From: Anisus vortex
Taxonomy: Eukaryota > Mollusca > Gastropoda > Planorbidae
Length of the DNA: 64,000 nucleotides
NCBI GenBank assembly: GCA_949126835.1
Contig: OX421497.1
Location: forward strand, 2,658,271-2,722,270
Direction: 5' to 3'
The translations under genes and the position numbers were made by a program. Position 1 is the stretch's first letter. Every line of letters begins with the position of its first letter. Shown here in pieces: positions 1-10,110 of this stretch. Under the pieces are notes generated by a model, which was given only the letters and a program-made list of their open reading frames with translations, did no database searches and was not told where the DNA came from.

Positions 1-1470
1 TCTAGATGAAAAGCAGCAGAAGTTGAAATAGTGTATGTCAGCAAAGGCTAACTAGGAAGCCTTTTTCTTTATTATTATTAAATTTAACAAAATAAATAAC
101 CCACTTTTTCTATTTATTTTAATAACATATGGTGAATGTAAAGCGCGTTCGAAGACTTTGTTAAGAAAAGCTCTATATAAATATGTAATTTGTCTGTAAT
201 TTTTTGTTAACTGATTAACTACCATGAGCCGCTCATAGCGGCTCATGCGATTCATTCACTTTGTACCGCAAGCCGCTGACAGCGCCAAGATTATTTCGCC
301 AAGTTTAAAGCTTAATATTTGCATTATTTCGTTAAATTTTGTTCCGAAATTTGTAGTTACCGACAGGAAGTATATTTACGAACCTATTTTTGATTTCAAA
401 GCGTAAACATTCTTAGTTTATGTGCTAAATTTCGGTAAAAATAAGCGGAAAAAAATAACTTTATCGTTTTCGGAAAATGTTTCCATTGTAAAACCTTATC
501 CTGTTTGTGTAAATATCACTCAATTAACTTCATCTTGGATTTATTTTGTTCGATTTTGAATATACTTTATAATAATTATGAGTGAAAGCTATAAATTCTG
601 TTAGGAAAAAACGAAATATTAGGTAAAAGGAATTTTTTTATTTTTCGGTCTAATTTTTCGTAACTAATCACATTTCAACATAAATTATTGTCTAAACTAA
701 CACATTAACTAAATTTTGTTTATATTTATCTTATACACAATTTATGTCCCTACAAAATGGTATAATTTGTTTTAAAATCTATCAATGGACAAGAGAACAA
801 CACACACATATGTACACACACCCACTTGTAAAAAAACGGGACAGAAATTTAATTCGGCCACAGCTTGATTTTTTTCTGCTGTTAATACGGTAGTTAATCA
901 GTTAAATTATAAAGTTATTAAAAAAATGGGTTTTTTTTCTCACCCATCACCACTATGGTCATCCGCCTAAGAAAAATCATATAAAAATGTTCACGGCTAA
1001 TTTTAAAGTTGTTGCTTTTTTATCCAAGTAACAAAGATCCTTTGTGGTTATATATAAATCTACAAACAATTAGATTATAAAAAATATTTAATATTATAAA
1101 GATATACTAATTAACACCATTTCTGACTAGTTTTGTTTTTACAAAATAACCATTTGAACCATTAGTGTTTTTATAAATTGTTACTAGGTTTGCTGTTTGA
1201 CTATGTATTGCTGTTTTACTATGTAGTGCTCTTTGAATATGTTTTGCCCTTTGAATATGTATTGCTCTTTGAATATGTTTTGCTCTTTGGATACAGAAAA
1301 CTATTGCACTCTATGCTTACCCATGGTTTGAGCCATATCTATTTACGCTTATTATTTAGTGTAACAGGTAAAATTCTCAAAAAAGTTTTTAACATTCTTC
1401 ATCTTTCAAGAAAGCACTGGAAATATGAATATGTCTTCACAGTTGAAAAGATAACTGTAATTTTACTTAC
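1..1470. other. SHPRH intron, partial; no exon recognised
   Basis: This AT-rich stretch follows the donor of the PHD-finger exon of SHPRH on the minus strand. I find no segment on that strand matching the next expected part of the protein, so the intron runs past the left edge. A short tandem repeat with a unit of about 20 bases (CTTTGAATATGTTTTGC-like, roughly five imperfect copies) sits at about 1189-1290. Confidence 0.6.
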
Positions 1471-4400
1471 ACTGACTGCATGGCAATGTGGACACAGATA
1501 CTCTCCCCTGTATGGGTCATGGAGGTCATAGTTCATGCATTCTGCGTGCTGGGACATGCCGCATAAATTACACTTGACCGTGCGCAGCCCTTTCCTGCGG
1601 GTCTCCTCCTCGCTATCCAGCTGTCCGCAGTTGCACTCAAAGAACTGCTTGCGAGCCGTGGGCTTCGTGGTAAAGTAGCTGCTGTCTTCCTTGGACACCG
1701 GGACGTACTCCACGTAGCCTTTCCTCTTCCGCCTCTCCTTTGGCTGGGCTTTTGAGCTGTCAGCAGACGCGGCCTCCGGAGACGTCAGAGCCAGCCTTAG
1801 CAGGGAGACCTGGTTCGTCTGGTTGTTTGCGCTCGCATTGTTCAACAGAGCCGGGTTGAAGCTCTTCATGGAAATGACCCTGGGCGTGCTCCCCGAGGAG
1901 CTGTGGAAGGAGTTGTGCTCTGCCGATGACGCGTCACCATCCAAGCTCAGCTTGATGACGTAGTTTTCTGTCTTAGTGCAGCTGACAAATAGCTTGGAGC
2001 TGTTTTGCTTTCCGCTTTGCGTCACAAACTTCTGATCTTGTGACGTCACGAAATCTGATGAAAATGGCTTATTGCATGGATAAGTTTCCGAGGCATCTGC
2101 AGGTGAGACTCCATCCTCTGGAAGGTCACTGCTGTCTATCGGCTCCTTTTTGTTTAGGAACGGGATCGCATCTTTGTCTTCACGCAGCGGGGGTAAGTTC
2201 GTTAAAGGCGGGACAGGTGAGTCTTCACTGTCTGAAAGGTCACTGATGTCTTTCGGCTCCTTTTTGTTTAGGAACGGGATCGCATCTTTGTCTTCACGCA
2301 GCTGGGGTAAGTTTGTTAAAGGCGGGGCAGGTGAGTCTTCACTGTCTGAAAGGTCGCTGGTGTCTATCGGCTCCTTTTTGTTTAGGAACGGGATCGCATC
2401 TTTGTCTTCACGCAGCGGGGGTAAGTTCGTTAAAGGTGGGACAGGTGAGTCTTCACTGTCTGAAAGGTCACTGATGTCTTTCGGCTCCTTTTTGTTTAGG
2501 AACGGGATCGCATCTTTGTCTTCACGCAGCTGGGGTAAGTTTGTTAAAGGAGGGGCAGGTGAGTCTTCACTGTCTGAAAGGTCGCAGGTGTCTATCGGCT
2601 CCTTTTTGTTTAGGAACGGGATCGCATCTTTGTCTTCACGCAGATGGGGTCGGTTTGTTAAAGGCGGGGCGTTTCCTTGGAGCAAGCTTTCTGCTCGTCT
2701 AACTCTACCATTTATTGTGCAGGCTCGACCTTTTATGTCGTCTTTTTCAGATACGGTGCTGTCAACATCGACAGCCTCGTGAAAGGTGTCATTAGTCTGT
2801 TGCGAGTCACAAGAGTTTTCTGCCACACCAACAGTGCCAGAGGCGGCAGCTTCTGGTACCGGTGTTTGGTAGGGAGAAAGGGTGTTTTCATCGCTGCCGC
2901 TGGGGGAGTCTTCAATGACAGGTAGAGGGTCAGGCAGGGAAATGTTTGGCTTTGGGTGTAACAGCATGCAGCACAGGACTTCAACAGTCTTGCCCAAACC
3001 CATCTCATCAGCCAAAATGCCTCCAGGTAGGGAGGGAATGGCATTCGGCCGATCCTTAATCAGACTGAAAAAGAAATAGTAAAAATACAAAACCGAATTA
3101 ATATTTTATATCATTAAGCATTTAAAATACTCTTTTATCAAAATGTTCCAAAAAATATGTTTATCTAAAAAAAATTTGCCCTTTCTCAAGATTTTCTAGC
3201 TATGTGGGTAGGTAAAATCAAATGCACCAATAATTGTGGCAGAATCATTACATCAAAGAAATGAGCTGTCATGAACTTTATTCAACGCCAAAAGTGTAAA
3301 ATATATTTCCCTATTTTTTCCGCAATTAGTCCAATGCTTAATTGTCTCTCTGTGTTCTCAAAACATCTTTTCCCCCTTGAAATTTTTCAACTTTATGCCT
3401 TTGCCTTTCCTGAACACTTGGGTGCCAATGTCCTTCCCCAAATAATGCAATACAGCCTGGCCTAGACATCCTTGCATGTTAAAAACTGTAGCCAAGCCTT
3501 AAACTCTCTTAAGGAGGATCTGAACCAACACATGTTCTGCAAACTACTAATTGGAACAAGTGAAATGTGCCCTGCAGAACAGCTCCCAAAAATGCAGAAC
3601 ATGTCCTTCAAACCTGACCCATGTACCACTCTACCCAGTCAGCCATATGGCCCCAGGTAGCTACTTGCAATGACAAACTGTATGTTGGACTGGAGCAACT
3701 GACAGCCATGCCACAGTTCATCACAATGATTGGACTTGTCTGAATCTCCAAATCATAACACTTTGAGAATGAAAAGAATATAGTAAAGATCTTTGCTATA
3801 ATTATTCTCATGAGTTATGTGCATCTTCTAGGGTCAGTAGACTGTAGTAACTTCAGTAGTCAATGACCAATGCAAGTGGTTTAAACACACAAAAAAAAAC
3901 ACAATTACACACAAGCATTATACCTATTACGTACCATAAACTTACTATGATGAACTTACTAAAATAGACTGACTAACATATTCCAACTAATAACAGGACA
4001 CAACTGAGTATTAGACCACCAGCACCAAATCGGCCCAAGTCACACCACTGAGTGCCCCTGTGGAACTGGACTCCAGAATGCAGATCACATCCTGCAATGG
4101 GGCCCAAAGACATTCCAACAGACAACAGCTCGGTTTGTCAGAGAAACAGGACTGCCAGTCGGACACAGCAAAGGATAGTGAATATAGAACGCATTAGAAG
4201 AAAACTGACTAACTATTATTATCATTTTAATGACTATCTAATTCAGGCAGGTGAGCCCTCCTCGACGATGGGAACAGGGGCAAGCTAGCTCTAGGATTAT
4301 AAACAAACACTAAAACAAATGCCCCAGTGACAAGATTTCCTATGAAACATTAACTAGAGCAGATAATACTGGGAAAGATGGAGGGGAGATAACCTATATA

Positions 4401-7199
4401 ACTCATATTGAAAACTATCTCTTATCCTTGTAGTCGCCACATCTTGTCTATATTTATTTCCCACGCACACAAGCACACACAAAATGTCTCCTCAAGCCCC
4501 GTAAAATTGTACACGTCTGTTCATTACATTTTGTATGATTAACTATACAAACCTTCCTCCGTGTTTGTTGTAGTAAAGCTCAGTGCCATCCTGTAAGGTT
4601 ACTTCACAGTACAGCGGGTGCAGGTCTGATAGATGAAGACAAAAAGTCAATAGACAATGTCATTATATACAAGTAAGATGTCAGAAATTGAGTGAATCAA
4701 ATAGAATCGTATAATTATATGAATTTAATTCATTCTCTAAAGACTAAACAACAACAGCAAAAATATTAAGTCTTTAAAAAAAAAGATTAATTAGTTATCC
4801 AAGCAGTTCATAGTTTTAATGGTGTCGAGCGAAAGGTCTTGGGTTCGATTCCTGGTGAAGGCTAGGGTTTGTTCCTGGGTCTGGAGGGTGTCCCTGAGTC
4901 TACCCAGCTCTGATGGGTACCTGACATTAATTAGAGAAAGTAAAGGTGGCTGGGCATTGTGCAGAAACTGGTGAACGCTGCTTCGCTGGGCCTATGATCA
5001 ATTCGGTTCGACAGGTACTTATAGGTGGCTGGGCATTGTGCTGGCCACAACAATCCCCAAGTATGCCTGGCTACAAAAACTAGTGAACACTGTTTCACTG
5101 GCCATATGGATCAATATGGTCCAACAAGATAACTACTAGTACTACTCATAGTTTTTAAAATGCAGCTAACAGACAGGATAATGCTACTCTATCATTTATT
5201 TTTAGATGAAAAGGATAGGATAGTTTTGTATGTAGACCAACTGACCGCACAACTAACCATTGATGTACTGTGCCCTCGGGTTAGCCCTCTGCTCCTGCCT
5301 CAGCATCCAGGCCACGCTCTTCTTCTGGTAGTACCTGAGCGTGGGCTTCAGACAGTCATGGTGAATCCTGCCCACCTCGGCATCCCAGGTGGGGTCCTCG
5401 GACAGCTTGGCACTGTGAATGTGCATGATGCCCTCATACAGCTTGAAAAAGTCATGCCCAGTGATTCTCTCAATGCCATCGTACTCTGCACAGAAAAAGA
5501 TAGTTAATCACACAAGCTGATAATAAATGTCCTAATATACACCCTTATGTTAAAAAAAAAAGGAAAGTAACCCATTGGACCAAGCTGATCCATGGGGCCG
5601 GTGAAGCAGCATTCACGAGTTTCTGTGGCCATGGCACATTTAGCGAATTTGTGTCCAGCACAATGCCCAGCTGCCTTCCCTTTTCTACCCAGCTCTGATG
5701 GGCACCTGACATTAGTTGGGGTCATGTAATGGTGGCTGGGCATTGTGCTGGCCACACATCCGCTAGTATGTCGTGTCCACAGAAAAACGCTGCTTCACCA
5801 GCCCTATGATCAATATAGTCCAGCTACCCGAAAGAGACTCACTGAAAGGTGGGCCGACGTTATAAAAATGGTCCATCAGCTTTTGTATCGCAAGTTGAGA
5901 GGTTTTTATGCGAATGGATTCACTGGGGTGAGATAACTTCATAATAACGCCATCAGTCCCAAAGATGTTGACATTGAACTTCTTAAGGCTGGAGTCAAAG
6001 CTGCTGCACCTTAGCTGTACAGATTGATGGAAAAAAAACAGAAACTTATTATGTTTACATTTCATGTTAGTATCACAAAATAAGGTGTTATATGTTTAGA
6101 AATAATGGGAAATTAATTGATATAAGAGGGGAACGGTAGCCGAGCGGCAGCTTGTTCGGCTGGCATGCCGAAGGTCCTGGGTTCAAATCCTCTTGTGTGT
6201 CGTGGCCACAGAAACTGGTGAACGCTGCTTCACTGACCCTATGATCAATTTGGCCTAACGGTTACTTTACTAATTGATATTAGATAAAGACATTTGTCAA
6301 AGGGAAATGATCATGCAATCAACAAGCAAAGAATTCTTGCCACAGACTAAGTTAGTCATAAAATTCAAGGGTTTGATTGCTCCTTGTGTAACTGGGGAAA
6401 AAGGATGTGTAACCAGGACTTTCAACAGCCACAGAATGAGGGGATCTGCTATATACCATCAACAGCTTATATTGAGAAAGTCCCAGCCATGGTTTTTCAT
6501 TTTCGAGGAGAGATTTGGTGTGTCCTGTGAGAGTTTGCAATGAAACAAAGAAGGCTTAAAAGACATTGCAGAAGAAAAAGATATGTATAGTATAAAAATG
6601 GACATGATATTATACTGACTCACCACAAATGCCTTGTGTTTCAGATTAGTTAAGACATGGCATGGAATACTGATAGAAACAAACCAAAACACGCCAAACT
6701 TTGACTGTCTTGATTTGGGCTTTTTCTTTCGCACAGCCGGCTCGCTATTTCCATCCGTCTCAAAATAAAGCATGCTGTTCTCATCAGCGCCCCCTACATA
6801 CAGCCAGCAGATGGAGAACTCTGGGAGACTGTCGGGAAGTGGCATCAGGTGAGGATGGAGGGTAAGCGTTATTGTAAAATGGCCAAATTTAATGAGTTTG
6901 GACGTATCTATGTTTGAATCTTGGTGAAGAATGGAGAGGGTGGAGTGACAGGAAGCCAAGTTTTGATAAAAAGAATCAACACATAGGGCGTGCAACGGAG
7001 TGCCACTGGTCGAGCAGCTGCTTTCATCAAGCTGGACAGCTGAGCATTCTAAAGTGGTCTCTGTGTTTTCTTTTAACTCAGCATCTCCGTCGCATATAAA
7101 AGAGCTGCTGCTGGTCATCTGGTCTGCCATGTTCCACTGCAGCTGCTGTCGCTTGACCTCGTCAGCATACCTCGGGGCTTGCTGCTTCCTTTTACCCAT
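1471..7199 (-). CDS. SHPRH: E3 ubiquitin-protein ligase SHPRH, N-terminal part (5 exons, partial)
   Basis: SHPRH is a nuclear SNF2-family ATPase and RING E3 ligase; the family is known for PCNA polyubiquitination in post-replication repair. Minus-strand exons: 7199-6624, 6014-5843, 5485-5258, 4625-4553 and 3064-1471, all GT-AG with consistent phases, giving 881 codons. The start MGKRKQQAPRY...KRQQLQWNM matches the vertebrate N-terminus as I recall it. Exon 3 has the helicase-entry motif LRYYQKKSVAWML. Exon 5 opens with the Walker A motif GGILADEMGLGKT and ends in a PHD finger (FECNCGQL, CNLCGMSQHAEC, YLCPHCH). Between them lies an acidic insert with five 38-aa repeats. The linker-histone domain that vertebrate SHPRH carries here is not recognisable to me. 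The remaining helicase motifs and the RING must lie left of position 1. Confidence 0.93.
2095..2664 (-). repeat. Five-copy 114-bp coding minisatellite inside SHPRH
   Basis: Five in-frame copies of a 114-bp (38-aa) unit; the cggctcc landmark falls at 2140, 2254, 2368, 2482 and 2596, exactly 114 apart. The protein unit contains PLTNLPxLREDKDAIPFLNK followed by KEPxDxSDLSDSEDSP. Two variants (PIDT/SPAP and PKDI/SPVP) alternate, so the array probably grew by doubling of a 228-bp dimer. The unit is rich in acidic residues and serine. The opposite strand is also open across the array, but only as a by-product of the repeat. Confidence 0.95.
3960..4215 (+). mobile_element. LINE ORF2 C-terminal fragment
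   Basis: In SHPRH intron 4. Resembles the fragment at 58985-59400 (shared GACACAAC, ATTAGACCACCAGCACC and AGAGAAACAGGAC stretches). Read with frame breaks it gives an RTGHN-like motif, then C-G-T-G-L-Q...H-I-L-Q-W, the terminal zinc-knuckle-like end seen in some non-LTR retrotransposon polyproteins. Degraded, with no long ORF. Confidence 0.6.
4815..5130 (+). mobile_element. tRNA-derived SINE, rearranged copy
   Basis: Plus-orientation copy of the SINE seen complete at 40502-40770. It has a damaged tRNA-like head with B-box GGTTCGATTCC, the middle segment (TGTCCCTGAGTCTACCCAGC) and a tail that is partly repeated (two GGTGGCTGGGCATTGTG segments). Lies in SHPRH intron 3. Confidence 0.75.
5572..5832. 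mobile_element. Two SINE halves in inverted orientation within SHPRH intron 2
   Basis: 5572-5685 is a minus-orientation SINE tail/middle (GGACCAAGCTGATCCATGGG, GAAGCAGCATTCACGAGTTT); 5686-5832 is a plus-orientation middle/tail (CTGATGGGCACCTGACATTA, GCTTCACCAGCCCTATGATC). Together they fill about three quarters of the 357-bp intron 5486-5842 and end about 5 bases short of the splice donor. Confidence 0.8.
6128..6268 (+). mobile_element. SINE with near-intact tRNA-like head, internally deleted
   Basis: The head contains A-box-like TAGCCGAGCGG and B-box GGTTCAAATCC (class II tRNA-like), then jumps directly to the SINE tail (GTGGCCACAGAAACTGGTGA). The middle is missing. In SHPRH intron 1. Confidence 0.8.
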
Positions 7200-7512
7200 T
7201 TTTTGTCTTTTTACCTGCTGGAGGATATTACAGTGTACTTAATATACAGAGTCTTAGAAAGAATGGTGCAAACTTTATAAAAACATTTAAATCTTCTATC
7301 TGCTGGCCTTATGATTATGTGTAAAAATATACCCAACTGTTTAATTAGCCACAAATTAGATATAGCTTAATAAGCTATCCAAAAAAAAAAAAAGCTTGTC
7401 AATCACAACAAGGCAACTAAATACTATAAAATAGCCCAAAAAGTTCTCTTCCCTTCGTCTTTGCACCAAAGAAAATAATCATTTTTGTTTTATTTCTCTT
7501 ATGAATTAGGCT

Positions 7513-7817
7513 GCGGCTATTCGGACCGGGGTCCCTTTAGAATTAAATGGCTATTCAGACCCAGCTTCAGTCGGAATTCCTTAGAACCCATTAAAAAAAA
7601 AGAGGGGAAAATAAAGAAAAGATATTGTAATTATTACCATATTTTATAAGAAAAAGCACAAAAAACACCACATATGATCTATCCCTATCCTATATAGCCT
7701 AACCTAACCGATACTAACTATTACAACAAATGCTACAAAGCCATCCCTAAACTATATAAACTAACCGATACTAACTAGGCCTATTTATTACTAAGTCTAT
7801 CGGGTCCGAATAGTCAC
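7513..7817. mobile_element. Small MITE, GGCTATTCGGACC terminal inverted repeats
   Basis: The left end has GGCTATTCGGACC at 7515 and a second end-like copy, GGCTATTCAGACCCAGC, at 7549. The right end is GGGTCCGAATAGTCAC. No ORF. The interior corresponds, inverted, to the element at 43150-44500. Confidence 0.65.
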
Positions 7818-8170
7818 TTCGTATATAAATTATGTCATAAGTAATGAGTCATGTTAAGTCATTTATATATATAAGTCGACTCATAATTTATAAAAAAAAA
7901 TTCATTTAATGATTAATTTAATGTCATTTAAACCGTGCACCAGAATGGTTATGCTATTCACTTTTCCAATTCCGTCCAAGGGTTGGTTTTTTTATTTTTA
8001 AGTAGGCCTATGCCTATGCCCAAGTGCCGCTAGGCCTACTTTTAACTCGGCAAACATGATCAAAGCCAAAGCCAAAACTGCCAAAACTACCCAAAACTTC
8101 CACCAAAACTCAAAACAAACAAGTTCAAGTTGCAATAATAAGATAAAAATGAAATACAAAAAAACTTACC

Positions 8171-8260
8171 TCTACAGCTAATAGCGCTAATTTATTAATA
8201 TCACAGCATATAAAATTATTCGAAGGTATAAACTTTTTAAAACGCTTAGAATATATCTTT
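8171..8260 (-). other. Possible 5' UTR exon of SHPRH
   Basis: A consensus minus-strand donor (AG|GTAAGT) lies at 8171/8170. A matching acceptor (TCCTCCAGCAG|GT) lies about 15 bases upstream of the SHPRH start, near 7214. Together they suggest a non-coding first exon. The upstream edge is arbitrary and no transcript evidence is available. Confidence 0.3.
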
Positions 8261-8628
8261 TTAGAACGTTCAAATGGGTCTGCTACTTATTTTAGTAGCC
8301 TACATTATTTTTATTTCGTGAAGTACGCTCTTCTTGTGGAGAAGAAAAATTCTTACAATGGTTTATTAAAAACTAAGAATTGCTGTAAATTCGGTGCTAA
8401 AAGTAAAGTCCGTTCCAGATAGACTACGATTACGAAACACGACGTTAGCCTTTCTATTTTTACTCCATGAGAAATAAAATAAAAAGGCCTTTTATGCCTT
8501 TTATCAATTCGTTCTCATGGGAAAAAAATGATATTTATAATTTATACATTGTTAATAAGAACAAATAGTCTATTTATAAGCTTATTGTCAATGACAGACA
8601 AGTAGGCCTAGCCTATATAAAATATCCC

Positions 8629-8877
8629 GTCACCCGTCGGACCAAATTGATCCAAAGTCCAAAGGGCCGGTGAAGCCAGATTCTGTGTCCACGGCATAGG
8701 CATACTGGGTGATTGTGTGGCCAGCGCTTTGCCCCAAATAAGGTCAGGTACCCATCAGAGCTGATAGACTCAGGGAAACCCTCCAGACCCAGGAAAAAAT
8801 CCTAGTCTTTACCAGGATTCGAACCCTGGACATTCAGTACGCCAGCCGAACGCTCTGTTGCTCGGCCACCGGACCCT
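8629..8877 (-). mobile_element. tRNA-derived SINE, near full length
   Basis: Minus-orientation copy. The tail (GTCGGACCAAATTGATCC) is at the left; the head (complement of B-box GGTTCGAATCC and of the A-box) is at the right and ends at the GGCCACCGG complement of the tRNA start. Confidence 0.85.
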
Positions 8878-8929
8878 AACGCCGGCCATGCTGACAACCG
8901 ATCCCTGCCGCCAAGCAGAAGTTTTAGCA

Positions 8930-9075
8930 ATATGGACGTAGTAAGATAGGCCTGATATTATTTTTAGAATGAACATTAATAAAAAATGCAAGACTAGACT
9001 TGGACCACGGATGATCGTAGGACGCAAGAATCTTTTTTAAAGAAAGAGCGTCTGTAATGTATAAGATAAGCACAA
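8930..9075 (+). mobile_element. LINE 3' UTR fragment
   Basis: Contains AATGCAAGACTAGACTTGGA, CACGGATGATCGTAGGACGC and GAGCGTCTGTAATGTATAAG. The same block recurs at 11690-11965 and 56385-56690 on the minus strand, where it follows a YKYSFFP-type C-terminal LINE motif. Confidence 0.6.
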
Positions 9076-9279
9076 ACCCACAGACAAAGTGGCATGTGTG
9101 GGACATTCAGAACAGCTCCAGTAGCAGGATGGAAAACATGACAACTGTATTACTATAACGTCGGTATGCACAGAAAACTGGTCCTGACATGTGTTTCATG
9201 ATTTAAAAAAATATATTTGCCGGATCCAACTGCTGAGGACAATCTGTTGAAGCAAATCGAGATACCTTACTATTAAGTT

Positions 9280-10110
9280 GCCAAATCAAACAGCGTATTG
9301 ACCGGCTGGCCATGCGTAAGTCCTGCGTCGGCTCCATAGCCTATATATTGGCTCCCTGTGAAAGCCAGAATTGAAAAGGCCTACAAAGTGGCGATACTTT
9401 GCCATCATTGCCTTCATAACAATGATAACAAAGAGATACCGTCCTATCTCAAGGAACTAATGAACTAAATAAACAGTACGTTCCGCAAAGAACACTCCGT
9501 TCTGCCGACTCCTCACTTCTGGAGGTGCCCCGTTTCTCTCTGACGACATTTGAGCCTGAGGGCATTCTCAATATCTGACCCGAAAGTAGCCTATATGGGC
9601 TAAGCTTAGGCCTATATGGAATCTACTTCCCATCCAACTCAGGCGAACAAAGTATATATCGTCACTTTTAAAAAGAACTTGAAAACACACTAGACCTAGC
9701 AGGCCTATTTTAGCCTAATATTTACCTTCGTTAAACATTTTTAGGCCTACTGTTTTACTTTTATATTGAGTCGGTTTGTGTTAGGCCTACATTTATTTGC
9801 TTTGTCCTATATAGCCTAGCAGGCCCTAGCCTATGTTTGTAGAGTTTGTAATTAATATTCATATATTTACATTTTTATTTTGTTTTAGTCTAGGGACGTA
9901 ATAATCTTATATCTAGAAGGAACGTCTGTAAAACTTATAAGGATGTAACTTCAAATTGTAAGAATTATTTTTTGTACTATTATAGTCTAATCCGCGCGCG
10001 TGTTCCTAGTTGTTTAAAATGATTGCCCAATATGTTAAATGCGCTCTGAGCTTATACATTAAGCTCGTTGGCAGCGCTATATAAACAGAATTATTATTAT
10101 TATATGCCTA
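9280..10110 (+). mobile_element. CR1/L2-like LINE 3' end with tail
   Basis: A frame near 9350-9470 reads WLPVKARIEKAYKVAILCHH, and about 9480-9560 reads RTLRSADSSLLEVPRFS. Both match the end of ORF2 in CR1/L2-type non-LTR retrotransposons as I know them; frameshifts follow. The 3' UTR then runs through AAGGAACGTCTGTAAAA to GGCAGCGCTATATAAACAG and an ATT repeat, the usual tail of this group. Dead copy. Confidence 0.75.

Noticed and set aside
2150..2782. 210-codon plus-strand ORF with FRNGIASLSSR repeats
   Set aside because: Antisense shadow of the in-frame 114-bp repeat of SHPRH, whose period is a multiple of three and so keeps a second frame open.
6128..6200. Possible tRNA gene (A and B boxes, GGTTCAAATCC)
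   Set aside because: The head continues into the SINE tail and the same head recurs many times; no convincing acceptor-stem closure, so it is a SINE.
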